Source: Paragonimus westermani (lineage: Eukaryota > Platyhelminthes > Trematoda > Plagiorchiida > Troglotrematidae). Taken from it: 64,000 nt of DNA. Within the stretch, counting starts at the first letter, position 1. Each line of letters starts with the position of its first letter. The notes under the pieces were generated by a model, which saw only the letters and a program-made list of their open reading frames with translations, was not told the DNA's origin and ran no database searches. The stretch is taken from the NCBI GenBank assembly GCA_008508345.1, contig QNGE01001745.1:62001-126000 (forward strand). Reading direction: 5' to 3'. Position numbers and translations under genes: made by a program. This document shows positions 38,535 to 52,730 of this stretch, one piece after another.

Positions 38535-39030
38535 TCTCCAGGCACGTACATGGAAAAACAATCTGTGTAGGACATGGGGATAGCTACAGCAATGGAAATA
38601 GTCAGCGATTGCGTTCAAGTGGAACAGCAGCTGCCATCAGTGTCAGGAAAGACAAACTGTATGAGTCAACAGTTTATGCACACACACACCGGAAGGCGAG
38701 TATTAGTTAAAATTGCCTCGGAGAAAGCAAGTAATTTTAGATTCCGATTACGCAGCAATACTCAAAAGAAGTTGGTGGGGTCTACAACGTGACCTGTTTT
38801 CATAGTGTGCTTTGGAATGCATAAGGTCAGATGTCGCCTCAACCGCCCTGTTGCTACTGCCTTCTCCGTCGCTACTCGCCATCTGATTCTGTGTTTGTAG
38901 AAACTGCTGGCTGATGCAGTTTGTCTGCACTGAACCTGATGACAGGCCGTGCTTCAGGTGAATCCGATAGCTGACAGTTGTTGCTATCTGAACGTCCTGT
39001 ATATTCAGGTGTTTTACCTTCGAGACTAAA
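38535..39030. repeat. Inverted repeat, two arms of about 200 bp
   Basis: The left arm (about 38535-38735) and the reverse complement of the right arm (about 38850-39030) share GACAAACTG.AT.AG..A.CAGTTT, CGGAGAA.GCA and GATAGC.ACA in the same order. Identity is perhaps 65-70% by eye. The loop is about 115 bp. The right arm lies within a 124-codon minus frame (38872-39246) that looks protein-like but matches no family I know. It is probably an old transposon duplicated head to head. Confidence 0.6.
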
Positions 39031-40520
39031 CAGTATAGACGAAATTAATAAGCCACAACGAGTTATAACCAAAAGAGTTATCGGTTTTGCAACGTCTCGA
39101 CCTTCTCGGAGAGCCTTCGGTAAGCGATCGAAATCAAGAAATTTGCACTGAACAATTTTCAAATGAGATAGTTGTGACTGGTCATGGTTTACCCAAGTAG
39201 TTGCCTTGTAATGAACATCACCGCAACGCACATTGTATTTCATCATATCCGTTCTGTTTACTGCCCGGAAGTACTAAAGAGCAAACTAAATGTTATCACC
39301 TAGTTGTCTTCCACCAGTGTTGACTTCCTGGGAATGTATGCGCCCCCCGTGAATCAAATTCAATGCTGCTGGCCATCGACAAAAGAAGCAATGATACATT
39401 CAACGCGGTTTTGTCAACATTTGTGAAGACTTCACGCCATTTGCCTAATAATCTGATTATGACCAGAAATGCACACCTTAGGATCAGTTTTTATGTTCTC
39501 TTTATCGGGTCATTCACAGGACGGTAGATACGATGGCCCCCTGATGAGGGGTCGAAAAATGCGATGAGAGGCGAATTTTCCTGTTTACTCAAAAAATATC
39601 TGGTTCACTTCTGTAAAACCTAATCTAGTAATGCTCGGAAAACAGAGAGAACCTTGTTATTCACTAATCACCGGTTGATACATTGATAGATATTTGTGTA
39701 CCACTTTCCTCGTTGACACGTGCAACCTGACCTCACACTTGATAAAACGGAATTATCATATATGATCATTAACCACGGACAAAGTTGACCGAAACGTCAA
39801 ATATGGTAATTTGGTTGTGCACAGTGTTGTGAACGGATGCTTTATGAGGACGCTGACCGGGATTGCGATCTCTGTGACAATCAGGAGAAACACTGGAGAT
39901 GAACTCAGGAGACAGAAAAACTTTCACTAATCTCATTAGCTATAAAGTCAACGAGTGTTGGAAAAATTCGATGAATTTTGAATGCAGTTCAATTCAGTGG
40001 CCGAATAAAAACACTTAATTATACCAAGCCGTAAACTTTAAATGCTACCTAGCTCCTTGAGTAATTTCGTAGAACTTCAGTGAGAGAACCATAAAGGTTG
40101 CGTGAACTTCGAGTTTTGACCAGTACTTCTGCAGTACAAATGAACGCTGCTCCTTTCCCGCGCTTTGTCATCTACAATGAACCCCAACGTGGAATAGGCG
40201 GAGTGTTTTGTCAGTGCTTTTGGGCATAACCGAATTTTCAGTCGTCCACAGGCTTTATATGACAGCACTTGTAACGGATTGCATCAGTTTACGGAACCTA
40301 GATCTGAGTCTTGTACATTAAAGGAAAAATTCCATTTGCTTACCATATAACATATATACACCACTCAATGTGAATACGGATTCAGTTATTTTCACAATTG
40401 TTATCTTCATTTATCTCCTTGCACCTTACCCTCCAAGCCTTAACTGCCTTAAACACAGCAATACCTCTGGCTAAAGTCAATTTCACGGTGGTCATCGTTT
40501 AGGGGCGGTGCAGTGATAGG

Positions 40521-40534
40521 TGTGTGTGTGTGTG
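40521..40534. repeat. TG dinucleotide microsatellite
   Basis: Seven TG units, read directly. Confidence 0.85.
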
Positions 40535-43500
40535 CGAAGTGGTTTCTCAAAACCGTAGTATTTCAATCGCTTCTTACAAAAATGATCGATTCAAGTGGCT
40601 GCTTCTCATGTCAGAAGAGCATCAGGGATAGAAAGAAGATAATGGAGTTTGGTTTGGCTACTTGGAGTAGCTGTTGACTGGAAATATCCGTATATGCTGG
40701 ACAGTTGTTTTAGACAGAAAGATCCAAAGTTGAACTCCTCCGCAAATAACTCGCTGGTTTTGTGTTAAACTGATGGATACTATTCGGAAAATAACGTTTG
40801 TGTGTTTGTCACTTTGGGTGATTTGAATCCAGAGGACAGAAAATTTAACGGATTAAAATGGCTGAACATATTTATGGTCTTCTACGACAGCATCAGTTGC
40901 TTTTATAAGTAACGTTATATGAGCATAATTCACGCGAGATTGAGTCAACCGAGAGGACAGCATACCTGGTAACGAACCCATACTTGTGTTGGATGGTCTG
41001 ATACCAATAAGGTTCACCAAAACGTACAACCCACGGTGCCAGTGAACACATCAAGATCTACGACTGATTCGCCCGCATATGCATAAAGTGTATATTTTGT
41101 GATGACTAGCTTGACGAACCTCGTGAAAAAGAACCAGTTCCGTCAACGTTACCACTTTTATTCTCCCACTTTCTCAGAAAAGATATTCACAGATCAGCTT
41201 GTGGCAGGAAATGTTGGACCATTCATAAGTTGAAAATAGTTCACTCGTTACAGTAGTTTGAACAAAACAATTAAGACAGGAACATTAGTGGATGTGAACA
41301 TTTCGTATTGAATCGTAAATACCAGATTTAAAATAATGTTGGGATGCTTGTCATCGAAATGAAACAATATTTGCATGAGTGGGTGCAGATCTCTGTGTTA
41401 CGGAAGGAAGATAATCCCTGAAACACGCAAACAATCAGTGTCTGCAGTCAAGTCCTGGCCACCGTTCACGACATCAACCCAGTTAGTGCAGTCCGAATCT
41501 GCTTATGTCACTCCGCTCGACGATTCCTGTGGCTCTTGGTTGCAATCAGTCGACTGAAGCCGATCATGTGTGTTCAGAAACTGCTCGTTAACTCGATCAT
41601 CCCTTGGACTTAGTGACCTTTCCTAGTCCACTGCTGATTATCCATCTCACCTCTAACCTTTTCGGTATAGAAAGTCGTTTCATGTTAGTGTGAATTTGGT
41701 ACTGACTAGTGAGTACGAAATGCGTGAACCTACAAGTGCTCGTTTTCCAACTATTTTGTTTAAACCACTGAGACGAGCAAACTATCTTAAACTTATGAAG
41801 TGTCTGACACTATACACCGGAACCTATTATGTGAATATCTATTCCGAGAAAGTGGGGGAATAAGAATGTTAACAACAATCCACGTGCCTAATAGCACAAC
41901 ATCGATTTAGATGAAACTTCGTCATAAATTCCACTGCCTTATGCAATGTGCAATGAACTGGATGTGTTTTGCAGTGTTAGAACACTTATAATGAAGGTAC
42001 ATGAAGGGCAAAACTGGTACTTTTTCAGGTTATCTGCGCACGTTGTACGAAAACTTTTTCTGAAGTTTTGTGTACGTGGGCACCATGATATTTTGGTGTA
42101 TGAGGCGGATCGTTGTGTCACAAGGGTAATTTAGATTTTCAACGAGGAACATAGATTAGCTCAAATTTATGAAGTCTTTACACCCATGTCCGTATGTTGT
42201 TTTCCATGAATGTGAGCAACTTGGCTAATTAATGTTTGGCAAGATGATCAATATTGTCCTTCCTGGACAAAAATAGTTTGCCCGAATATAGACCGGTGAG
42301 GTTTATATTTTACTTACAGAAACTGCCCACTACAATCAAAGTAGCCGACGTGAGGAACCGTCGAAAATAAACTAAGAAATTCTAGGTCTATTTTCACTTA
42401 ATCACAGTAGTAAAATCTGTTATGATTACCAGTTATCTCGAGCATTTCCAGGCAAGGAGCTTTTTTCGAAAAGCGCAACAGTTTTTCATCTCATGGAATC
42501 CGGTATATGAGTACGCATCACAGTAAGTACGAAAACCACACTCTAAAACAGCCGCTAAAATGAACTTCTGGTGGCTAGTAAACAACATATATCATTTTCT
42601 GTCTTTGTCCGATTTCTCCCGTAGGCTTAAAAACACTGGTGAATGCCCTCATTAAGTAGTGATTATTAACGTACAACCTAACACGTATTCAAGAGCACTC
42701 AGCGTGTTTCGTTCTGCATTATCATTCACGGTTGACCGTTGCAATTGACAGATGCCAGTGCAACATGAGGGCATATCTCTCTACCTCACCACACACAAAT
42801 GAAACGCTTACTCATGGTGTTTCAGTACAGCGCTGGACTGTTAACTCGTTTCGCAGGAACCGTCAGCCAAATCCCAGTAACAGTTGCTGAACGTTCTTTT
42901 CACAAGGATGTTACCTACTCATATATTCAAACGAATACTCACACATCAGCGTAACTTGGACCAACGTATTGGTTACTTGGATCAACGAATGTAACTGTGC
43001 TTAAAAAATCTCGATCATTTTTCACATTGATTGAAGTGCCATTGACGTGATGTTATCTTGCCAGACAGACGTGTTAGAACTGTCTACGAAGGGTTTGATG
43101 GAATTCACTCATCCAGTTAGCGTGTGCTGTGCCATTCTCCCAATCGGACCTTATCACTTCAACAAATGATACAGGAATTTCTGCTTCTGTGAAAGGGTTA
43201 CATAAAATAAAATCATTCGCTACCTTGTGGACGTGCTTTTTAGAACGAAGTTCCTCAGACGTTGGTTTTCTCATGAGAAAAAGTATGTGTTATGTTTAAG
43301 GTTTTCTTAATAATTGGGAGACTCCCACGAAAACCTGAATATCAAGGTGTACATGGTTTTAGTTTGTCATTAGTGATCTGGTGTGTGAATTCTTTTATTC
43401 AAAACGGGCGTTATTTGTGTTAGCACTGCTTTACTCGCTAACAGAACCTGCGCCCAGTCCAGTATGCAGTGTCATGAGTAAATGTGGAATATCGATTATC

Positions 43501-46325
43501 GCAACTACCACTCAACTTATTTCACAACACTTACCCTCTTTCACTTACATGTGTTCCTTACCATTACGTCATCGTTGTCGAGTGTCCTCTTTTGTGTTCG
43601 TTTTGAATCAATGACCTGCATTTTTGTTGAACAAAAAGGGTTGCTTACGTTCTACTTAAAATATGTGTTGATTCGGAAGAACAACCAGAAAGTAGCTAAC
43701 AGTCTGCTCCTCAACAACCTTGCCAGTGCCAACAGGTTTTGAGCAAAGTGAAAGACTTTGCTAGTAGGGAAATATCCCAAGCTTAAGATTTCCCAACATG
43801 CAGACCTGGTTGACTCTGACTATCCACTAAGCATGGGACGGTCATTAGCTCTGTTCTCAAGGCATTTCGGTAATCAAATCTGGATGTAGGTAAACCCTTC
43901 GTTCCGTTCCAGTCACACTCGCTGTGGCGAGCACACTAACTCGCACTCAGCCATACGGTAGCTGTTAGAAGTTAATTGAAAGATAGAATGGATTCACTGT
44001 ACTAATCGACTTCCCGTCCATGCCACATTGTTGGTCCACTGAGCATGTAACAACAGCGTTTCACACGTCTTTCGCTAAAACAGATTAATAAAGTGTCGAA
44101 ACTGAGTGGTAGTTCATCATCACTGTAGTTCAACTTTGATTAAAGTTACAAGCTGTTAGCTAAGTTTCACTACTTGTTTTCCCAAGTGCTCATGACCAAG
44201 CTGGTTTGGCATAGTATTACATGTTGTCATCTTATAACCTTGGAAGCTACACAACCAAATGAACAACGCTGTCAAAACATGAGTAGGATAATGTTATATA
44301 CATGTTACCCGCATGAGTACATGAAAGCAATCCGAGCATGGAATGAGTTTGCATGTATAAATAATTCAGCCTGTATCATCAGCATGTCTTTTATCCATTC
44401 TCCGTTATTTTTGATGTTCTTATCAAACCCCGGTTCTTGATTAACGTTGCCAAGCCTGCTTTTCGCTTACTGATTCAATCACGTCCACTATAGTGCCAGA
44501 CACCATTCAACCCATTCTATCCACATACAAAATATCACGCCGGTCTGGATTGCCGTCTTCAATTTAGGTGATCATTGTGCTAGGGCAACAAACTGTACTA
44601 ACTACACAGTCAATTCAAGCTGTTCACGTCACCGAACGAGTCCTACTCCCGCTCTCGCGAAAAGATGATTGAGTTATGCAGCTGTTTTGTTGTCGATAAA
44701 TAAAAAACTCGAATCTACATGGAACGAGCGATAGCAGCTGACCCTTTACACAGACCTCTTCCTCAGTTCATCTATTAGGCTGTCTTGCGTAGAATTTCTT
44801 CTGCAAATAAGAAATCCTTTTTCATCGATCATTGGTTCTAGATGTTTGTGTCAGAAGCGTACTGTGAGACACGCACACGATGTTGTAGGGAAGAACATGG
44901 TAAACGTTTCAATGGAGCGTTTGCTTCAGGCATTTTTATCGCTTGACCGTAACCTGTTCGGCTTGCATAAATTTGTTTAATCACATCGGTAAAACTACCA
45001 ACACAGCTAATCAGAATGCACTCTGGTCTTAATATGTTTTATAGTAAACGTTGTACAGTGTGTGTTTGGTTGAATGTGACATTACGTATCAGTTTTGAAC
45101 CTTATTCCCTCAGATAGTCTATCTGGGTATGCCATACTTCTTATAGTAAATGTGCGCCCACTGAACCGACACTAACGGACTTTGTTATGCGATGAAACTG
45201 AGATTCTGCTGCCATGGCCACCGGTTATACCTGGGGCCGAAACAGACTTACAAGGCTTATCTCCAAAATATGGTCCTGGCAGTAATGAGTCAGATTCACC
45301 ATGTCGGGACAGTTCTATCATCCGCCACGAAAACGAAACTGTTGAAAATGCAAATAAATGAAGGGATGATTTCGAGAATAATGTGAACATTTAGCACATC
45401 CCATGTATCTTTAATCGCCAATCACGTGAAGTAAATTTCGTCGCTTCCCCACAAAGTTTTCATAGTTGAATATTGTGGTATTATGACAAACACGTGCATT
45501 GCTAGTCTCACATTCCCATTCCATTCCCCCACCTCATTCCCCTTGATAGTTGATGAGTTCTGCGTCTTTCATATTGGGAAGTGGCTTACGCAACAGTCAC
45601 TGGTCAGATTATTGCTGATTGATTTGACTTTCCGGAAACAGATCGTTTCGAGAGCAAACATGCTGCCTAAATTGGTGTAATTGTTTTGTAGTCTTAACTT
45701 ATGGATTGTATTATTTTAAAGCCCAAAATAAAAGGAGATTTTTATTTAATAAAAGACCAAAGTGAAAACTGCATATAAAGCACACGAGTTCATAGGTTTG
45801 TTCAAGACAGTGTGACCTCGCCACACATCTGTATAGTATCCGAAAGAAAACGGTCAGACGGATAATTAGTGTAACGGGAACGCCCTCAATTACAAGTTAG
45901 AAAACGAGACAGAAACTAAGACGCTGACTTGGATATTGGCGTTATTTAAAATTTACACGCAGTAAACAAACACGATCATACAGGCACACAGGAGCTCAAC
46001 AAAAGCAGCCTGATATATAGACTAACACGTTTATCCGGTGATTCGTGTGAAAAAGATGGTCTATCGATCGGACGACGTGGGATGCAAGTTAACTTTTGTA
46101 TACGTGACTATTAAGCAGAGGTTGGAACAACTCGTTTCAGTCAGACTCTACGTCCACGATTAGGTCGATGCTAACTAGCAGGAATTTCTGTTCACCTTCT
46201 CTCTCATTAGCAATCAAATTGTAAGAAGCTAAACCTCCTAGCTTTTGTTTGCTTCTTAAAATAAACTGAGCACCACCCGAGATTTATTGCGTCCTTCACA
46301 GTTTCATAAGCCTTCCAGACTGTGA

Positions 46326-46555
46326 CTTTTGAGAAACATAACTTGACTTGAGTTTCCCTCTCATTAGAGCTCTTCTGTAGCGCATATCCTTTTCACGGCT
46401 GGGAGTAAAATTCCTGCCACACTGGACCACTGGCCTCAAATCAAGCACCACCAAATTAAAAAACGTAAACACTCAAAAACACCTGTCTGTGAGCGCTGTT
46501 CAGATTGCCTGATCGTCTCCAGGACAGATACGGTAATTATTCTGTTGATTGCAAC
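46326..46555 (-). repeat. tRNA-like dispersed repeat, copy in the Kv2 intron
   Basis: It aligns with 34385-34655 in the same orientation: CTCATTAGAGCTCTTCTGTA, GCATATCC, a decayed T-arm (GGGAGTAAAATTCC), a shortened A-box region (GACCACTGGCCTCA), AACACTCAA, TGTGAGCGCTGTTCAGATTG and CCTGATCGTCTC. Both Pol III boxes are degraded, so it is unlikely to be transcribed by Pol III. Confidence 0.7.
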
Positions 46556-49500
46556 GTACTACCGCATGGGTGAGAAGTGTTTAAAGGTTAAAATCACAGA
46601 AGTTGGTAAACTTGTTTAGCGATGATGACACTTACTTGCTACAAGAAGATAATCTGGCGATCGCAGCATTACTCTTAGGCCACTTACTTCCTGCATGCAA
46701 GATTTACATAGGGCTTAGCGTAAGAACCTCAGCTTGGTGTGTACAAAAACAATATGTGAACCTTAGACCTCCATGTACCCAGTAGTTCTGCACGGTTGTT
46801 CCCAACCTCATTTATCATTATATTTCTTCACTCCCCACCTCATTAGTGTCTTATATACGTTCTTGATTATTTTTATTTGTTACCGAAAAAACATTGTGCG
46901 AAATTTTGTCATCTATCAGTGTCCGTCTCACTGTTGTATACATATTCACTGCAGACGAGTTCCAACAAATGTGAAACTCCAGTCTAGTGCTTCTTCTCGA
47001 AAGAGACTGGACACAGCATCTATAAGAATGAGATGTCTGTGATCGGCTGTGACTGATATTCGGTCTGTATTAGCCAGAATCTCCCTGAAATTTAATAAAA
47101 AACTTCCTAACCACGTAAACGAACTGTGTTGTTGGGAGACCTAGGGTGAAGTATTTTCTAGGTTAAGACTGTTTTTCGCACATAACTTTACCCGGTATCA
47201 GCGCAAATTAATGTTCCCGGTTCTTCTGATTGAGTGTTCACTCAAATGCTGTGTTTCTTGGTTGCTGGTCTTAGAACACTTTCAGCATAAGTAATGTTAA
47301 TGTTGAACTTTGAAAAGAAAGCCTCCGTGTTTGGCTCTAAGTACAACCGTGTGTTCAGGGTTGATACTTTTTACTAGATTTGTGGGCGTGATCTCATTCT
47401 GAGTCCGCTCTATGCATTCAGTTCCGAATTGTCTGCCGTGTCTTTTGCAATTAAATTTCGCTGTCATCGTTTTGCCTACTATAGTAGAAACAGAACGACG
47501 TATTTACAGTGGATGAGTATGACAAAACATATCGAAGGAAATACATTTGATGGTAACTAATCAGTCACGCTCGACACACCGGCGTAGTAACATTATTGCT
47601 GTAAATGCTGCTATCGACGTGTGAAGATCAGCAAATGCGGGTCACGGATTGATTAACGAAGTTCGCTTTGAGAGTGCTGTTGATAGCGGGGGTTAGAATG
47701 ATGTGGACCTGTCGTGGACTAACCGGACAGGAAGATGGAGGCGTGGGCAATGAAGTCAGTGTGTAGTACAGTACAAGTAGTTGCGAAGTTTTTTCTCTCT
47801 ATTTACCGTGTCGACTGTTGGTAGTTCTAATTCGACCCAGAATTACATATGGACAAAGGTTAGCTTCTGTTTACTCTAGACAAAATTAACAGGACGGAAA
47901 CTAGGTGCGCATACAAGACTTAATTTAAATAAGTTGTACAGATCCAGTTTGTTTGTAAAGATCCAGTTAGAATGTATATTCGATTAAATTAATCCAAGCT
48001 GTGAAATTACCAATATTTCCATGAACTAGGTTGAACTGCACGGTTGAGTCATAAGCAAACGTGCGAAGGGGCAAAGGGTATATTGCGAAATAAAGTTACG
48101 GGCAACCGTGACAATGCGCAGAAGCGGATTTGTTCAGCACGCACCTCACGGGTTCTCCTGACAGGTTGTCACAACTCCTGCAAATTTTAAAATATGCCCT
48201 AATTTTGACTGTTCGTTATTCGGAACTCCACAGATACGTTCACCTTGTATACACTTACTTTCAAAAGTCATACAATGGTTTTGAGGTTGGTTAAGTTTGT
48301 TGGATCAGTAAGTTACGTTCAGTTGCTTTAACATACAACCAACCTATTAGCTTCCACCGTCACAAATCAAGTTTTAGTTTGCGTTCAAACTCACATGTTT
48401 CTTCGTTGATGACGGTGCCAGTGTTGTCTGTGTAAAACGCAAGAGTTTCTCAACGTTGATATCTGACGTGTCTATGTTTGATAAGAGCAAACTTGTAAGC
48501 CCCGAACAGGGGAGAATAGGGTGAGCACTTCTAGGTGGCGACATTTTGGGAAGGGGTTCGGGACCCAATGACTTCGCACATTTAACGATGAGGCGTGAAG
48601 AGTAACACCTGTGAACTATCGGATTATGCAAGGGTTGTTCTACATTACCAAGTGTAGCAATCTGGGGCATTATATTAAATGATATGTACAGGGGTCCACC
48701 TTTTTAAAAGATTGGTGAGAAGATCTCAAGGTAAAGGTATTGATCGCAGGCTTCTGCCAATTTAGCCAACGAGACAGTCTTTAAAGTCGTTTGTTCATCG
48801 ATCTCAATTTCGAACGAGGGTCTCATTTTTGCACAATAGAGAAAAACTGATGTTCTTCTCCAGCCTCACACTTTTGGATTCTGTAACTAGGAAGATGTTA
48901 TCAGCTTATCCTCTGAAAAAATACTTGTTTTGTTTCGTGAATAGCCTGCTGCACTGAATATCCTATAAATGTGTCTGGCAACAGGATGCTTATTACGATT
49001 TTATTTACCTCTCTTTGGCAATCACCGTTGAATTGAACGTTTTCACTACAAAAACGAACATGAAATAGTTTACTTGACTTATCTGTGAGAATTCTGATCC
49101 GTAGGTTCTGTAATCACCTATTTGTAGAGGAAGCCAATCAGATCTTTGATAGGAAAATTTGTAAACTGCGTTTCCAGAAAAAAACATTATAATTTGTTTT
49201 GATACGTTTGAAAACATTTGTAAAAAATGATTCAACGCCTATATCCTTTTATCCCAGATGCCCTGAATTTATTCAGGTGTTCATTGGCCCATAAATTGCT
49301 GCGTAAAGAAGGAAGGGGTTACTTACGCCTTCCTGTCTCTGTGTTGGTCAGGGACGGTTTATAATTAGAAAGAAAGTATGAATGACAGTGAGTAAAAAAG
49401 AAACTTTGATGATATTTTCAGGATGCAGTCATATCATCAACGAACAGTGAAGCGCAGTTGAATACGCTGAAGCAATATTCTACCAACTAAAAGTTCGAAA

Positions 49501-51889
49501 CGTCCAAATGATCCGGTCTCTACCCCAGAGGTGGGCAGTGAAATAGTTCTATCTGAAAAGTAACACAACTATTCCGTAACCTCATTACAACAAGTGATCC
49601 TCTTGATGTTTTTCCTTACTAATTGGGCAGATATATTCTGGTGAATGATTCGTGGTCTGGGGTACTCTTTATTCATTTATGTAGCGCTGTTAGCCTTTAT
49701 GAGTCCAGCGGTATCCTAAAACCTTTAAATCGTCTGCAGATCAGTTTGCGTACACTTTCGATACACCATATCCGTTTAGGTTAGGGATACCAAGCAAGTA
49801 ACTCCACTGCCAGTTGTGCGTGGATTACAAAGGTGAACATAGTGAGAAACACTCCAAGTTTAAATGTTCCACAGAAATCTCTCAAATGTATGAGGTCATT
49901 TTTGTCACGTTATTAAGAGCTGCGCGACTTTCAGATGATAACTGCTTGCCACTAGGATCCATAGGTCTTGTTTGCCTGCTAGTGAGCAACGTCAAAGGAC
50001 AACTGTTTCTGCTTCAGTTTCCTCTGGGTTCTTCCGCGACTGCATAGTTTGTTGGTGGATCTAAGCTGCTTGTTGCCAGTGTTTCATTGCTGTTAAACCA
50101 TCCTAGTGCTTACGCTCGTGAGCGACCGAATAACAATCACTGCGATTGAACGGCAGTGTACAGGTCTTTTTCGTTAACCGTAACTGTTTGAATGTCCACC
50201 CAGATCCAGTGGCTCCCTCGCAACCAGCCTTACGTTTTGTCAGGGTACAGAAGAAATTGCGATTCTGCAATGACTGATAATTCAATAATGACTAGGAAGA
50301 AAGGCGGAAGGCTCAAATCTGACCCATGCAAAACGCATCTACACGACTGAAGAGTCGGCGACTGACCATTGACGGTAATGTCGGATCTGCTTCCACTTAG
50401 AACGTCCCTGAACCACCTCAACAGTTCTCCTTTTAAAAATATCCTTCTGTGTATTCATAGCAGACTGAAGTGAGCGGCTCTAGAAGTTTAGGGGGGTATA
50501 AGTGAACAACATCTAAGAGCAGCTGTTCGTCAGCGATGTTCTCCCCAAAGTCCGGAGCGCTTAGTACTTTTGTGATACACAGTTGTTTTCCAGGTACCTT
50601 ACACTGTGCTTTACGGACGAATCTAATTCACTCCACTTCAGAAACAATTGTGAGCACGTCCTCTAATGTTCCAGTTACCACCAAGTGAAACCATGTGTCA
50701 GAGGTTTCGACATATACAATGAAAGATCAATTTAAACGTCGTTTTCAAAGGTTGTGGGAATTTATGCATGCAAATTTCTCTTGAATTGGCAACCTGTGGG
50801 TAACTTCAACCCAGTATAACCACCCATAATTAAAAACAAGGTTGCCTCCTCATAATGGAACGCTGGGCTACATCTTCAAACGAAACATTCGGAAGACATT
50901 TACGGCGATCTTCCAGTGACTTGAATTTTTGACAGAATTGTTCATCAAGCTATTACTGTGTGTGATATTACTGTTGATGAGTGCTTGTAAGCGCTAGAAT
51001 AAATATATCCCGAACTGAGATGAAAAGTCTGCGTACATTCGGAGACCTAACCTTATCTAAGCATGGAATCGTGCAAACGCCAAACACTATAAATATAATC
51101 CACAGTTGAACAAATCAACCACGAGATATTTAAGTCATCCGCTCTGATCAGTATATCCATCGTCGTCATGTTAACAACTTGTTGAACGTCTGAAGTGCCA
51201 TTTGCTAGAGAAAGTAATTGGACAATCAGGTAAATTTTCGGATAGGACAGTATTATGGGAACCCTGATTTTGTTGTTCCGTGCGAAATTTTGGAGCGTCT
51301 CCTTCAACAAGTTATCATGAAACACCTTTAAGACAATGTTCTTATCCCTACACTCTAGCGTTTTTATAGCAAGTTTAACGAGTGTTAGAGATCGTTATCT
51401 TATATCACGTGCGATTTTCTTCGACTTTGCTCGAGCGTTTCACCAGGTACCACACGGACCATTTCCACACAATATAGAGGCGCATGGCCTCAGGGTTGAT
51501 ATTCACCAGTGAATAGCTAACTTCTAGCACCTCGCAATAAGACCTTGTCATTAGTCTGTTATTATTTTTAATTTATCTTAGTAATATAACGGGGATGATT
51601 TCCAGTCACTCTCTTCTCTATGCAAATGGAGATAATATGAGTCATAACCGGACGGGTGGACAATTCAGCCCGACTGTGAAGGTCATAAGCCTCCGGGTAC
51701 GACCAAGTTCTAAAGCTAGTACATCATTCGGCGCGTCTGGACGTGCGGTTTCTGACGTTCGTGCGGAACCAACCAAAACCGAATGGCTTCACGGTTAAAT
51801 ATTTTCTGTGAACCATTCTTCCAGTGAATCATTCCGTTCGCTGCTTAACAACAAATAGCGGGGTTTGGGAATGATAAAACTACAGCCTC

Positions 51890-52580
51890 ATAGTTGCCAT
51901 TCTAGAGTTCAAACGGGCTATAGCAGACCGGTTAGGGTAACAAGGATAGTAACCCCTGTGTAGACTGAGGCAGCGTTTGCATCCAAAACTCTTGGAAAAG
52001 TGACTCGGACAACTATGATTTGTCTGCTACATGTCGCATTTCTCGAAGAACTGACGGCTTACTGTCCCCCAACTGTAACCGTTGGAAAATTTGTTCCAAA
52101 CGTATTCTATCGGACGACTGTGTCACATTAAGAATAGTTCACATAGCTGATTCATAACGATCGGTTGCTCAACCTAGTAAGATGTCACTAACCAGGTTCA
52201 GCATATTTCAGGAAGAGCGCGGTATAGACTGCGTGAACTTGTCCGAAACATTTGGTTTACACCGATTGCCGAACATTATTTCCAACACAGCGAACCACGG
52301 CTCTGGATCACGATCCCCAAAAGCGGGAACAGCTAGCGTGTTCAACGATACGGAAAACGAGAATTTAGATTCAACCACCTTAGGGTCCATAGCTACTTAG
52401 TGAATGCAAACGGATATATAGATATTTATATGTATGCACTCGATATACAGTATATCCACTGAAAAATTAATATGAGGGGGGAAACTGGAACCAGATGTAC
52501 TTTATGACATATAGCTTAAACGGGTTTACCATTTTGTAGAGTTCAAACGGGCTATAGCCGGCCGGTTACGAATAAGGCGA
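51890..52580. repeat. Pair of short direct repeats about 630 bp apart
   Basis: TAGAGTTCAAACGGGCTATA followed by GC.G.CCGGTTA.G occurs at about 51903-51938 and again at about 52537-52569. GTTCAAACG resembles a Pol III B-box, but I see no A-box. The pair may be the ends of an inserted element or two members of a small dispersed family. Confidence 0.5.
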
Positions 52581-52730
52581 CCAGTCGACAAAGAGTATAT
52601 TACCGACACGCGAAATCGACGTGAGAGTGAACGAATGACAAGACGAAACGTTAGTACAGCGAAAAGACGAGCAAGCATGCGGCGCAGTCGTACGTTAGTG
52701 TGCGCGGGCGACTTGCTGATCACCATACTC
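52555..52730. other. CpG-dense patch upstream of the S1 exon
   Basis: By eye I count about 23 CpG dinucleotides in about 175 bp, far above the surrounding AT-rich intron. It starts within the second direct-repeat copy. It could be part of an inserted element, or a regulatory region for a second Kv2 promoter. Confidence 0.5.

Noticed and set aside
39535..39575. Hammerhead ribozyme (CTGATGAGGGGTCGAAA), expected in Penelope-like elements
   Set aside because: The CTGATGA and GAAA cores are present, but the stem between them does not pair beyond one base. I found no closing stem III with an NUH cleavage site. A covariance search for hammerhead families would decide.
38061..50285. Large DNA transposon or virus-like gene suggested by WTF motifs at 38.4 kb (GSRWTF) and 50.2 kb (GSGWTF), both minus
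   Set aside because: Only a six-residue block is shared. The surrounding sequence neither aligns convincingly between the two sites nor extends to a known domain.
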